64,000 bases of DNA from contig JALWRZ010000007.1 in the NCBI GenBank assembly GCA_026993785.1, forward strand, positions 1 through 64,000. Direction: 5' to 3'. This document shows positions 37,749 to 48,120 of this stretch, in pieces. The stretch's first letter is position 1, and the number at the start of each line of letters is the position of its first letter. The notes beneath the pieces were generated by a model. The model saw nothing but the letters and a program-made list of their open reading frames with translations. It was not told the origin of the DNA and did no database searches. A program made the position numbers and the translations under genes. The stretch is from DHVE2 group archaeon (GTDB lineage: Archaea; Thermoplasmatota; Thermoplasmata; Thermoplasmatales; Aciduliprofundaceae).

Positions 37749-40058
37749 ATGATGCTTAGCTTAGTGAGGAAGAGGAGCGGCGACTATGTGCTTTATGATC
37801 GCAAGAAGATAGCCAACGCCATAAAGAAGGCCTTCTTGGAGACAAGGGAAGTGGATAATCCAGAGGAGGTGGCTGAAGAGCTGGCAAAAATTGTGGAGGA
37901 GAGAATAAAAAAGTACGAGATACCGACGGTAGAGCAGATCCAGGATATTGTGGAAGAGGTTTTGATGGAGAAGAAGTATGTGAATACTGCCCGCGCATAT
38001 ATAGTTTATAGGGAGAAGAGGAAGAAAATAAGAGAGGCAAAACAAATAATGGGCGTTCAGGATGATCTCAAGCTCACCATAAATGCCGTCAAAGTTCTCG
38101 AGGCCCGTTATCTCCTTAAGGATGAGAAAGGGAATATAATTGAAACCCCCCGAGAGATGTTCTGGAGAACCGCAAAATATGTTGCCCTTGTGGATGCTCT
38201 CTATTTTGAAGATGTGTTTGATATGAGTGGCAAACAGAAGCCACGGAGCATGGAGTTTGCAGGTAAGAGTAATCTGAGCGTTTATGAAATGGAAATGCTG
38301 CGAAGAGCCTTCAGAAGATTGAACAGCAAGGGACATATGCGCGTTGACTTCTCCGAATTTATTCGCATTCTCAATGATAGATGGGACCTCATACAATCTG
38401 TGGCAAGAGATTTCTATGAGCTTATGGTACGAAGACAGTTCATTCCAAACTCGCCCACATTGATGAACGCGAACACGAAGTTAGGGCAGTTAAGCGCGTG
38501 TTTTGTGCTACCTGTGCCTGACAGCATTGAAGGTATATTCGACGCGGTAAAATATGCGGCGATGATACACAAGAGTGGAGGTGGCACAGGATTTTCGTTT
38601 TCGCGATTAAGGCCCAAGGGGGATGTAGTGGCGAGCACCATGGGTGTGGCCTCAGGGCCCCTGAGTTTTATGCGGGTATTTGATGTAGCGACAGATGTGA
38701 TAAAGCAGGGAGGCAAGAGAAGGGGCGCGAATATGGGAGTGCTGAGTGTGCATCATCCCGACATACTTGATTTCATCACGTCGAAAGACTCGGAAAACAA
38801 GGTGCTGAGCAATTTCAACATAAGCGTAGCGGTGACAGACGAGTTTATGGAAGCACTGCTCAATGATGATTACTACGAGCTGCGCAATCCGAGAAACGGG
38901 GAAGTGGTTCGCAGAATAAAAGCGCGTCAAGTTTGGGATCTGATAGTCACGCAAGCGTGGAAGACAGGAGATCCGGGAGTGATATTCATAGACGAGATAA
39001 ATAGGAGGCACCCTGCGAGGCATCTGGGAGAGATAGAGAGCACGAATCCTTGTGGAGAGCAACCGCTCCTTCCCTATGAATCCTGCAATCTTGGTAGCAT
39101 AAATCTATCCCTCTTCGTGGAGAACGGCGAGATTAAATGGGACAAATTGAGACGCGTAGTTCACACTGCCGTCCACTTCCTAGACAATGTGATAGACGCT
39201 AACAAATACCCGATACCGCAGATAGAAAGGATGACTTTGCTCACCCGCAAGATAGGTCTCGGTGTCATGGGCTGGGCTGAGATGCTGATAAAATTGGGAA
39301 TACCGTATGATAGTGAAGAAGCCATAGAGTTAGCGGAGAAGGTGATGCGATTTATAAGCGAAGAATCGCATCGTGCGAGTATGAAGCTGGCAGAGAAGCG
39401 CGGTGTATTTCCTGCGTGGGAGGGTAGTGACTGGTGGAAGAAGGGCATAAGGATAAGGAACGCTACCACGACGACGATAGCACCCACAGGCACCATAAGC
39501 ATCATCGCCGGCACATCTTCCAGTATCGAGCCACTTTTTGCCATTGCCTTCGTTAGGAAGGTTCTGAATGGGGAGGAGCTGTTGGAAATCAACCCACTCT
39601 TCGAGGAGGAGATCAGAAGACGCGGTCTGTATTCTGAGGATCTCATGCTTGAGATAGCCAAATCGGGAAGCATCCAGCATTTGGATCTTCCGGAGGATAT
39701 CAAGAGATTGTTTAGAACGGCGCATGATATAGCGCCCAAATGGCATGTGGCTATGCAGGCAGCGTTCCAGAAGTATGTGGATAACGCTGTGAGCAAGACT
39801 GTGAATCTTAGGTATGACGCACCGCCAGATGAAGTAAACGAGGTATTTATGCTCGCCTATCAGCTCAAATGCAAGGGCATCACGGTGTATAGGGATAAGA
39901 GCAAGAGGGAGCAGGTGATAGAGAAGGCGGATAAGGCCATCGAGAATCTGCTTAAGAGGAAAGAAAAGGAGATTTTGCAGGTAAAACTTTTCCCTGAAGA
40001 ATACATCAAAATGGGTTCCACCGAAACATCTTCTTGCAGAGAAGGTGTCTGCGATTAA
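37749..40058 (+). CDS. nrdJ: Adenosylcobalamin-dependent (class II) ribonucleotide reductase
   Basis: ATP-cone [67 protein letters not shown]-term CREGVC. Confidence 0.93.
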   Translation: MMLSLVRKRSGDYVLYDRKKIANAIKKAFLETREVDNPEEVAEELAKIVEERIKKYEIPTVEQIQDIVEEVLMEKKYVNTARAYIVYREKRKKIREAKQIMGVQDDLKLTINAVKVLEARYLLKDEKGNIIETPREMFWRTAKYVALVDALYFEDVFDMSGKQKPRSMEFAGKSNLSVYEMEMLRRAFRRLNSKGHMRVDFSEFIRILNDRWDLIQSVARDFYELMVRRQFIPNSPTLMNANTKLGQLSACFVLPVPDSIEGIFDAVKYAAMIHKSGGGTGFSFSRLRPKGDVVASTMGVASGPLSFMRVFDVATDVIKQGGKRRGANMGVLSVHHPDILDFITSKDSENKVLSNFNISVAVTDEFMEALLNDDYYELRNPRNGEVVRRIKARQVWDLIVTQAWKTGDPGVIFIDEINRRHPARHLGEIESTNPCGEQPLLPYESCNLGSINLSLFVENGEIKWDKLRRVVHTAVHFLDNVIDANKYPIPQIERMTLLTRKIGLGVMGWAEMLIKLGIPYDSEEAIELAEKVMRFISEESHRASMKLAEKRGVFPAWEGSDWWKKGIRIRNATTTTIAPTGTISIIAGTSSSIEPLFAIAFVRKVLNGEELLEINPLFEEEIRRRGLYSEDLMLEIAKSGSIQHLDLPEDIKRLFRTAHDIAPKWHVAMQAAFQKYVDNAVSKTVNLRYDAPPDEVNEVFMLAYQLKCKGITVYRDKSKREQVIEKADKAIENLLKRKEKEILQVKLFPEEYIKMGSTETSSCREGVCD

Positions 40059-40069
40059 GGAGGGAGATT

Positions 40070-41230
40070 ATGCATTTAACAAAGGATGAGGAGAGAATTC
40101 TGGAGGGGGAATACGGGGAGTCGTTAAGAATGATGATGAGCATTCTTGTGAAAATAGGTGAGATTTACAATGCAGATAGACTCATCCCCATAGCTTCAGC
40201 TCAAATTTCCGGTGTTTCTTACAATACCATAGGCGACCATGGCCTGCATTTTCTCCGCTCTCTTCGAGGTGTAAAGGTGAAGGTACCCACAACCTTGAAT
40301 CCTCTGGCCTTCGATAAGAGATATGTAGATTTGCTTAAAGTAAGTGAGGAAATGTTAGAAAAGCAGGGAAAGATAATAAAGGCCTATGTGAATATGGGAA
40401 TTAGGCCTACAGCCACCTGCACCCCATATTATTTTGACAACATCCCAAAATTTGGACAGCACATAGCCTGGGCAGAGAGTTCCGCGGTGATTTACGCCAA
40501 TTCAATCATAGGTGCAAGAACCAACAGGGAGGGGGCAGTTACAGCCCTAGCCGCTGCAATAATAGGTAAAGCTCCCAATTATGGGTTGCATTTAGAGGAA
40601 GAGAGAAAGGCCACGCATATTGTAGCTCTTGATTTTGAGCCCAAGGGAGAGGAGTATCCGTTAGTAGGCCTTGCAATAGGAGAAAGGATAAGTGGCATTC
40701 CATACCTGAGAATAACGGGCGACGAAGATGATTTCAAGCTTATGGGTGCTGCCATGGCGGCTTCTGGAAGCATTCCCATGTATCATGTGGAAGGCTACAC
40801 TCCGGAGTATAGGAATGCCCTGAATGATGATGTGGAAAGAATATTCATAGAAAGAGATGAGCTCGATTATTTCAGGGAGGAGATCGATGTAGAATTAATA
40901 GCCATAGGTTGTCCCCATGTATCCGCAGTTGAGCTTAGAAGAATTGCGGAATTTGTTAAGAATAAAAAGAAAAAGAAGGATATAGAACTCTGGGTTTTCG
41001 CGGCTAAAAGTGTGAGACAGAGATTCTCCGAATGGGTAAGGATAATCGAAGATTTTGGTGCCAAGGTAATGGAAGATACCTGTGTGGTTGTTAGCAACGC
41101 GGGAAGATTATATCGGCGGATAGGAACCACCTCTGGTAAGGCTGCGTTCTACCTCAGTAAAGAGAAATTCGGTGGCTGCGAGGTAGTGGTGAAAGATCTC
41201 TACACTCTTCTAAGGAGCGTGGTTGAGTGA
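40070..41230 (+). CDS. Aconitase X large subunit, probable phosphomevalonate dehydratase large subunit
   Basis: MHLTKDEERILEGEYGESLRMMMSILVKIGEIYNADRLIPIASAQISGVSYNTIGDHG; CTPYYFDNIPKFGQHIAWAESSAVIYANSIIGARTNREG. Confidence 0.9.
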   Translation: MHLTKDEERILEGEYGESLRMMMSILVKIGEIYNADRLIPIASAQISGVSYNTIGDHGLHFLRSLRGVKVKVPTTLNPLAFDKRYVDLLKVSEEMLEKQGKIIKAYVNMGIRPTATCTPYYFDNIPKFGQHIAWAESSAVIYANSIIGARTNREGAVTALAAAIIGKAPNYGLHLEEERKATHIVALDFEPKGEEYPLVGLAIGERISGIPYLRITGDEDDFKLMGAAMAASGSIPMYHVEGYTPEYRNALNDDVERIFIERDELDYFREEIDVELIAIGCPHVSAVELRRIAEFVKNKKKKKDIELWVFAAKSVRQRFSEWVRIIEDFGAKVMEDTCVVVSNAGRLYRRIGTTSGKAAFYLSKEKFGGCEVVVKDLYTLLRSVVE

Positions 41231-41232
41231 TT

Positions 41233-41607
41233 ATGAGAGGCAGAATTATTGTGGAGGGAGAGGCTGAAGGTTATGTGGTAAAATGCGCGAAGCCTGTGGT
41301 GGTTCTAGGAGATATAAATGAGAAAGAGGGAACTGCATGCGGGAAAAAGATCGCAGGCAAGGTTTTTGTGTTTCCTCGAGGTGCAGGGAGCACAGTTGGC
41401 TCATATACAATATATGGATTGAGATATTATGGCAAGGCTCCAGTAGCTATGATTCTACAGGAGGCTGAACCTATCGTAGCTGCAGGAGCCATTATAGCCG
41501 AGATACCCACTGTGGATAAGATCGATATCTCATTACTCCAGGAAGGGGATTTGGTGAAAATAAAAGGCAATGTGGTGGAAGTTATATCCTCCCATCCACA
41601 AAAGTAA
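41233..41607 (+). CDS. Aconitase X small (swivel) subunit, probable phosphomevalonate dehydratase small subunit
   Basis: DUF126-like: GKVFVFPRGAGSTVGSYTIYGLRYYGKAPVAMILQEAEPIVAAGAIIAEIPTVD; directly follows the large subunit. Confidence 0.9.
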   Translation: MRGRIIVEGEAEGYVVKCAKPVVVLGDINEKEGTACGKKIAGKVFVFPRGAGSTVGSYTIYGLRYYGKAPVAMILQEAEPIVAAGAIIAEIPTVDKIDISLLQEGDLVKIKGNVVEVISSHPQK

Positions 41608-44587
41608 GTATTTCGCTGAGTGTCTCTTCTTCTATTTCCTCCACATTGAAGAGGAAAAGTGCAGATTTAGATTTTATTATATTTTTAAGTTCCATAAGAA
41701 AATTCTTAAGGCGATCCATCTCGTTTATGAGGAGAAGAAAATCAAAACAATCCATTAAAACTATCTTGATTCCCCTATCTATCATCTTGGTAATCTCTGC
41801 CTTAAGTCTATCCAGCTCCTTGGGTTTTATGCTTCTTCCTAAAGGTACATAGGAAATCCAGATTATCTGTGCATTCTTAACATCGTAGATCTTTCTTGCA
41901 TTTTCTGGATTTTCCTTAGTAATAAGAATCTTCCTCTCATCCTTCAGCTCTGGAGGCAGATTCGCTAAGAGCCTATGGAAATCTCCAAGGAATAGGTATA
42001 TGTGTCCCTCACGTATCTCCTTAGTTTCTTCCAACTTCACCTTTATAGGTGCACCACATCTGGGGCAGAATATATCTTCCTCGCCAAGCTCTACCCCGCA
42101 AAATGGGCAGTAGGTCTTACTTCCTATTTTTTTGGATTTGAAAGCATGGGTGTAAAGATACTCCTTAATGCGCGTTGCAAGGTTCATGGAGAACCCTGGA
42201 AGCTCAGCAATTTCGGCTACAGGTGCCTGCATGAGCTCGTATATGCTCCCATATCCCATATGAAATAGGGTTTCTGCCTTATTTTCCGCAATACCAGGTA
42301 TGCTTTTGAAAGCCTTTATCACCCATTTCTTGAATAGAGGATTGATGGCTATGGTTATATCATGGTCGAGAATGGGCCATATTACTACATAAGCGTATTC
42401 TTTGTACTTGAAATCCATATTTCTTATTCTGCATCTACCCCTAATCTCTTCGGAATACACGCGAATCTCACGAATTATCTTCTCATCCCCTGAGATGCTT
42501 ACATCTATGAGATCATCATAATCCAAATCCAGATCCTTGCGCATGAAATTTATTCTTCTCACGATTTCATTTACGAATCTTAGTCTTTCTGTGGATATGT
42601 CCCTCTCCTTAAGCACATAGAGAGGACCATAGGGAGTATCAAGTTTAACATATCCGGCTGGCATCTTCTCCACGTATCGAAGCATATTTGGGGTTATCTT
42701 TATTATGAAACCCTCCACACCCAGGCTATATCCTCCCTTGTTCATGGCATCCATAATTTCCTTCACATTTTTCCTGCGGAGTAGAAAAGCTATCTTAGAT
42801 GCCAAAGCGCGGTATTTCTCGCTTATAGCCTCTAAATTGGGAACTATCTCAATCTCCATCTCCTCCCATCTTTCCGTGGGATTGAAAAGCAGAATATTCT
42901 CCATTTTCATTATACCTGATGTGAAATAGCTAACCTCGTCAGCTCTTGGGGAGACAAAAAATATCTTTTTGATTGGCTCTCTCCTAGGTATATTATTTTC
43001 CCGCCTGTATCTCCGAATTGCCTTAACGATCTCCCTAACTATGTTTACATTCATCTCTTCCTTTATTTCTCCCAGCTCAAGCTTGATGTTTTTCACACCC
43101 AGCCTGGAGAGAATTTCTTGGGAGAAGGAAGGAAGATATGGGTAAAGCATTATAAGCACATCAACAAGCGGCCCTTTAACTATTGGATAAGGTCTTTTCA
43201 TGGGTATATAAAAATGGGAAAAATCGTTCATAACGAATTTATAGATAAGATCAAAGGCGCTGGCAAAGTTATAGGCGCCAACAAGTTCCATATATCTTCT
43301 CTTCACCTTTTCTACCTCATTAATAAGCCATTGATCCAGCGGATCCATCATTTCGCTGCTTCCGTAAATCTCAATATATTTTTTTATATTGATTAATAAA
43401 TTCTTCAGCTTATCTATCCTTCTCAGATCCTCTTTTTTCACCCCCCCTCTTTTCTTGGAAAGAAGTACCCCTCGGACATCCTCTTTAATTTTCTCCGGAG
43501 GTTCATGGCGCAAAATCAAAATGGGATTAAAGAATTCATGTCCCACTTCCTTTGAAAGGGCGGAAAGAAGGTACATAATATTACTTCTTTTCTGATGAAT
43601 TATTCCAAGAGAAGGAGCAGCTACCTCTTCGGGATATGCTAAGGCATAAAGAAACTCGGATTTTATAAAAAAGGGCATGCTCATTATGTTTCCGCATACA
43701 GGACACTCTTTTATCTTATCTCCTATTTCCGTATGACCGCATTGCTGGCAGTAGAGAATGGGGATTCTGTATTCTCCCTCCTCCGAGGAAATAGATATCT
43801 TGCCCTTTTTAGCTTCGATAAACGCAATGGGTATATCCACTTCCTCAAGTATACTATCACAGCGGGGACATTGGGGTATCTTGGTTTTCTTCTCCAGAGA
43901 ATATATGATGGTGTAAGAGGGCATAACCGAGGGAATAGTAAATTCATCTCTATTTTTGGCAGTTATAAAACCCGTAACATAGGGCCCAAGAAGCACATAA
44001 TTCTGAAGCTTGTACTCTTCATTTAAAAGCTCCTCAGGTCTCCATTTTTTTATTCTTCTCCGAGGCACCTCTAATTTATCAACAAGCACATCCCTCAGTT
44101 TTTCGGAGGAGACCCAGATCTCTTCCTCCATATCCACCGCAAGAAGATTCTCATCTTCATTCACAGCAATGCCAAAGGGCTCATCACCATCCTCCAATAG
44201 ATCTATGAAATAAAGCTTCTTTCCTATTCTTACTTTAATAACATTCATTCTGGTTTTTTCCTCTGTCCATTTTACCTGTGAAGCAAGATAATATCTATCG
44301 CATTCTCCGCAGTAGTACCTTCTTCTCTTCTCGATCTTCAGTATGCTATCTCTGTAAAGCCCTTTGAGAATTTCATTAAGTTTGTCACCATGCCCCTCCG
44401 CTTTAATCACCTCAGAATCAGGAAGATACTTCCTTATTTCTTCCGAAGAAAGTGTAGTGATTACTCTTATTTTAACATCATCACCAAATATACTCCTAAA
44501 TTTCCGATAAGCATCGTAGAAAACCAACTCTTCCAGAGTATACGAATTAAGCGAAATTATTGGGTATGTGTAAACCACCTCTTCCAT
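41582..44587 (-). CDS. Isoleucyl-tRNA-synthetase-like paralogue lacking HIGH/KMSKS, with HhH, zinc-ribbon and DUF835-like modules
   Basis: DPLDQWLINEVEKVKRRYMELVGAYNFASAFDLIYKFVMNDFSHFYIPMKR (class I aaRS anticodon-binding type); VREIVKAIRRYRRENNIPRREPIKKI; HhH IPGIAENKAETLFHMGYGSIYELMQAPVAEIAELPGFSMNLATRI; YCPFCGVELGEEDIFCPRCGAPI; C-term HIYLFLGDFHRLLANLPPELK...IVLMDCFDFLLLINEM. Confidence 0.7.
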   Translation of the reverse strand: MEEVVYTYPIISLNSYTLEELVFYDAYRKFRSIFGDDVKIRVITTLSSEEIRKYLPDSEVIKAEGHGDKLNEILKGLYRDSILKIEKRRRYYCGECDRYYLASQVKWTEEKTRMNVIKVRIGKKLYFIDLLEDGDEPFGIAVNEDENLLAVDMEEEIWVSSEKLRDVLVDKLEVPRRRIKKWRPEELLNEEYKLQNYVLLGPYVTGFITAKNRDEFTIPSVMPSYTIIYSLEKKTKIPQCPRCDSILEEVDIPIAFIEAKKGKISISSEEGEYRIPILYCQQCGHTEIGDKIKECPVCGNIMSMPFFIKSEFLYALAYPEEVAAPSLGIIHQKRSNIMYLLSALSKEVGHEFFNPILILRHEPPEKIKEDVRGVLLSKKRGGVKKEDLRRIDKLKNLLINIKKYIEIYGSSEMMDPLDQWLINEVEKVKRRYMELVGAYNFASAFDLIYKFVMNDFSHFYIPMKRPYPIVKGPLVDVLIMLYPYLPSFSQEILSRLGVKNIKLELGEIKEEMNVNIVREIVKAIRRYRRENNIPRREPIKKIFFVSPRADEVSYFTSGIMKMENILLFNPTERWEEMEIEIVPNLEAISEKYRALASKIAFLLRRKNVKEIMDAMNKGGYSLGVEGFIIKITPNMLRYVEKMPAGYVKLDTPYGPLYVLKERDISTERLRFVNEIVRRINFMRKDLDLDYDDLIDVSISGDEKIIREIRVYSEEIRGRCRIRNMDFKYKEYAYVVIWPILDHDITIAINPLFKKWVIKAFKSIPGIAENKAETLFHMGYGSIYELMQAPVAEIAELPGFSMNLATRIKEYLYTHAFKSKKIGSKTYCPFCGVELGEEDIFCPRCGAPIKVKLEETKEIREGHIYLFLGDFHRLLANLPPELKDERKILITKENPENARKIYDVKNAQIIWISYVPLGRSIKPKELDRLKAEITKMIDRGIKIVLMDCFDFLLLINEMDRLKNFLMELKNIIKSKSALFLFNVEEIEEETLSEILTFVDGRI

Positions 44588-44692
44588 TTTTGCACCGAAT
44601 GTATATTAAGTTTCATTGATATATACCTATCGCCCAAAAAAATTCAATATTTTGAGAATAAGATATAAATAAACAAGACTCATGCAGCATCC

Positions 44693-45985
44693 ATGGCCCA
44701 ACAAATAGAAGAAATTCTGAACGATGAGTTCGTAGGGAAAAAAGTGGAGCTGAGGGGATGGATTTATCGGAAGAGAAGAGTTGGAAAATTAATATTCATC
44801 GTGCTTCGCGATTCCACAGATATAGTCCAATGTGTGGTGGAGAAAAGAAAGATTCCGGAGGAGACTTTCAAACTGCTTGATAAGGTAGGTGTGGAGAGCT
44901 CTCTGGTACTCAAAGGCACCGTTAGAAAGGAGGAGAGAGCACCTACCGGTTACGAAGTGGATGTAGAAGAAATAGCGGTTGTAGGGCCATCTTACAATTT
45001 TCCCATCTCCAAGGATAAAAGCGATGAGTTTCTTCTGGATAACAGGCATCTATGGGTTAGAAGCAGGGAAATGAATGCTATTTTGAAAATAAGACACACG
45101 GTATTCAAAGCACTCCATGAATTCTTTCGCGATAGAGGGTATTATGAAACCCAAGGTCCAATGTTTGTGACAGGAGCAGTGGAAGGCGGATCCACACTTT
45201 TTGAAGTTCCTTATTTTGGTAAGAAGGTGTATCTTACGCAGAGCTCGCAGTTTTATCTTGAAACTCTTATATTTTCTCTTGAGAAAGTTTATACCGTGGC
45301 TCCCAGCTTCAGAGCGGAAAAGAGCAGAACAAGAAGGCATTTGACAGAATACTGGCATGCCGAAGCAGAGGCGGCTTGGTACCACAACGATGATATGATG
45401 CGTGATGAAGAGGATATGATTGTTCACATAATTCAGAGGGTATTGGAAGAAAGAAAGAAAGAACTCAAATATCTTAACAGGGATATAGAGCTTCTGCAAA
45501 ATATCGAAAAACCCTTTGAAAGGATGAGATACGAGAAACTCATAAACTTTGCACAGGAGCATGGAGTAAATATAGAGTATGGAGATGACCTGGGTGCTGA
45601 TGAAGAAACCGCTATAACCAAGCATTTCAATGCGCCTGTGTTCATAACCCATTATCCGCGGGAAATAAAACCCTTCTACCATCGTCCGGATCCAGATAAT
45701 CCCAATGTGATTTTATGCCATGATCTCCTTGCTCCCGAGGGATATGGAGAAATCATTGGTGGCGGAGAGAGAATTTATAAGCTAGAGGTCCTTCTTCAGA
45801 GGATGGAGGAAGAAGGCCTTAATCCAGAGGATTACTATTGGTACGTCGACCTCCGAAAATATGGAAGTGTGCCTCATGCAGGATTTGGCCTAGGCATGGA
45901 CAGATTTGTCTGGTGGATCGCAGGACTCTCACATATAAAATACGCGATACCCTATCCCAGAACCATCAGAAGAACAAAGCCTTGA
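44693..45985 (+). CDS. asnS: Asparaginyl-tRNA synthetase (class IIb)
   Basis: VELRGWIYRKRRVGKLIFIVLRDST; VEGGSTLFEVPYFGKKVYLTQSSQFYLE; FRAEKSRTRRHLTEYWHAEAEAAW; GFGLGMDRFVWWIAGLSHIKYAIPYPRT. Confidence 0.92.
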   Translation: MAQQIEEILNDEFVGKKVELRGWIYRKRRVGKLIFIVLRDSTDIVQCVVEKRKIPEETFKLLDKVGVESSLVLKGTVRKEERAPTGYEVDVEEIAVVGPSYNFPISKDKSDEFLLDNRHLWVRSREMNAILKIRHTVFKALHEFFRDRGYYETQGPMFVTGAVEGGSTLFEVPYFGKKVYLTQSSQFYLETLIFSLEKVYTVAPSFRAEKSRTRRHLTEYWHAEAEAAWYHNDDMMRDEEDMIVHIIQRVLEERKKELKYLNRDIELLQNIEKPFERMRYEKLINFAQEHGVNIEYGDDLGADEETAITKHFNAPVFITHYPREIKPFYHRPDPDNPNVILCHDLLAPEGYGEIIGGGERIYKLEVLLQRMEEEGLNPEDYYWYVDLRKYGSVPHAGFGLGMDRFVWWIAGLSHIKYAIPYPRTIRRTKP

Positions 45986-46019
45986 AAACAAAAAAATGCG
46001 ATAAAAAGAGTGAAGAAAT

Positions 46020-47084
46020 TTAGGCAAGTGCACTCTCTTTCTTGGGTACCTCTTCTCCTGCTGCGAATTTCTCAGCGAAGTGGCAAGCCACATAGTGGCC
46101 TTCCTTCACTTCTACCAGAGGTGGATCTTTGGTGTCGCAAAGTCCCTTCTGAGCATAGGGGCATCTGGGCCAGAACCTGCATCCGGGAGGTAGATTTATT
46201 GGGCTGGGTATCTCTCCCTTTATCTCTACCCTTCCATGCTTGTGATCAGGATCAGGCACCGGCACTGCGGATATAAGCGCTTTGGTGTAAGGATGCAGGG
46301 GATTGAATATAACATCATCAGTTTCTCCCATTTCCACGATCTTGCCCAGATACATCACAGCTATTCTATCTGACATATAGCGTGCCACAGCTATATCGTG
46401 GGTGATGAAAAGGAAGGGAATGCCATACTTGTCTCTCAGATCCAGCATTAGGTTCATCACGCCTGCCCTTATGGATACGTCCAGCATTGATACAGGCTCA
46501 TCCGCAACTATAAATTGAGGTCTTAGCACTAAAGCTCTCGCGATAGCAACTCTCTGTCTCTGACCGCCGCTCAGCTCATGGGGAAATCTTTCCAAGTACT
46601 CTTCGGCAGGTTTAAGCTCAGCGTCTTCCAATGCTTTTATCACCATTTCCACCTTATCCTCATATGTATCCCCTATACCATGAATCAAGAGAGGCTCCAT
46701 AACAGTTTTGAGCACCGTAAATCGGGGGTTTAGAGATTCGTAGGGGTCCTGGAAGATCATTTGTACATTTTTTCTGTATTCCTTCAGGTCTTTACCCTTA
46801 AGCTTTGCTATGTCCTTTCCGTGGAACAAGATGCTGCCTGCGGTAGGGTCCTCCAGACGGGTAAGCAATCTCCCGGTGGTGGTCTTACCGCATCCCGATT
46901 CACCCACGAGGCCCAGAACCTCACCCTTTCTTATATCAAAGGAAATACCGTCCACTGCCTTAACATAGATAGGCTCGCCCCAGAATTTAAACATTCCTAC
47001 GTGCAACTCAAAGTATTTTTTGAGATCCCTTACCTTTACTACCACATCTCCTCCATTGTTCTCCTCATTCATTTGCCTCACCAC
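46020..47084 (-). CDS. Oligo/dipeptide ABC transporter ATPase (OppF/DppF-like)
   Basis: [32 protein letters not shown]; CxFWPRCPYAQKGLC. Confidence 0.93.
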   Translation of the reverse strand: MVRQMNEENNGGDVVVKVRDLKKYFELHVGMFKFWGEPIYVKAVDGISFDIRKGEVLGLVGESGCGKTTTGRLLTRLEDPTAGSILFHGKDIAKLKGKDLKEYRKNVQMIFQDPYESLNPRFTVLKTVMEPLLIHGIGDTYEDKVEMVIKALEDAELKPAEEYLERFPHELSGGQRQRVAIARALVLRPQFIVADEPVSMLDVSIRAGVMNLMLDLRDKYGIPFLFITHDIAVARYMSDRIAVMYLGKIVEMGETDDVIFNPLHPYTKALISAVPVPDPDHKHGRVEIKGEIPSPINLPPGCRFWPRCPYAQKGLCDTKDPPLVEVKEGHYVACHFAEKFAAGEEVPKKESALA

Positions 47085-48120
47085 CTAGCTCGCCATAAAG
47101 CTCCTCTGCAAAGTGACACTTGGAGAAATGACCCGGTGCTACTTCCACCACGGGAGGCTCTTCTTCAAGGCAGATATCCTTTGCATATGGGCAGCGGGGT
47201 GCAAATCTGCATCCCTTGGGTGGATTAGCAAGGTCAGGCGGAGACCCAGGAATCGCTTTTAACCTTTTCTTCTCACCTTTGATGCTGGGGAACGCTTTAA
47301 GAAGAGCTTCCATATATGGGTGAGCTGTTTCTTTGAAAACCTGGCGGGTGCTTCCTACCTCTACCAGATGGCCTGCGTACATCACGGCCATCTTGTGTGC
47401 CATCTCTGCCACAACGCTCACATCGTGGGTGATTATAATCATAGCCACATTATTTTCCTTTTGAAGTCGGGCCATCTCACCTAAGATTTTATCTTGGGTA
47501 ACCACATCCAACGCCGTTGTGGGCTCATCCGCAATGATTAGGTCAGGGTTGAGGGCAAGGGCCATGGCTATCATAGCTCTCTGTTTCATACCCCCACTGT
47601 ACTCGTGAGGATAATTATCAATCCTGTCCTTGGGTATTCCCACCAGTTCATATAGTCTTTCTACTCTCTTTCTTGCCTCCTCTTCAGTTACATTCTCATG
47701 GGTTAGTATTGCCTCAATAATCTGATCTCCTACCTTAAACACAGGGTTAAAGGCATTCATTGCGCCCTGGAAAATCATGGAGATCCTTTTCCACCGGTAT
47801 TTCCTCATCTCAGGGTGATACTCCACTATTCTTCTATATCCAGGAAACTTCTTGCTGGGTACTGTGCTCATCTCAACAAAATCCTTTCCATCGAAAATCA
47901 CCTTGCTTCCTTCCTTGATATACGCATTTGATGCCAAAAGCTGGGTTATACCGTAGCCTGTGGTAGTTTTACCGCATCCCGATTCGCCCACGAGGCCCAT
48001 GGTCTCTCCTCTGTGAAGTGTGAAGCTTACATCATCAACGGCGTAAACCCAACCAGCTTGAATCTTGTAGTGCACTGAAAGATTTTTTACATCCAACAAC
48101 ACCTTTGCCATTCTACTCAC
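47065..48120 (-). CDS. Oligo/dipeptide ABC transporter ATPase (OppD/DppD-like)
   Basis: [46 protein letters not shown]. Confidence 0.93.
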   Translation of the reverse strand: MSRMAKVLLDVKNLSVHYKIQAGWVYAVDDVSFTLHRGETMGLVGESGCGKTTTGYGITQLLASNAYIKEGSKVIFDGKDFVEMSTVPSKKFPGYRRIVEYHPEMRKYRWKRISMIFQGAMNAFNPVFKVGDQIIEAILTHENVTEEEARKRVERLYELVGIPKDRIDNYPHEYSGGMKQRAMIAMALALNPDLIIADEPTTALDVVTQDKILGEMARLQKENNVAMIIITHDVSVVAEMAHKMAVMYAGHLVEVGSTRQVFKETAHPYMEALLKAFPSIKGEKKRLKAIPGSPPDLANPPKGCRFAPRCPYAKDICLEEEPPVVEVAPGHFSKCHFAEELYGELGGEANE

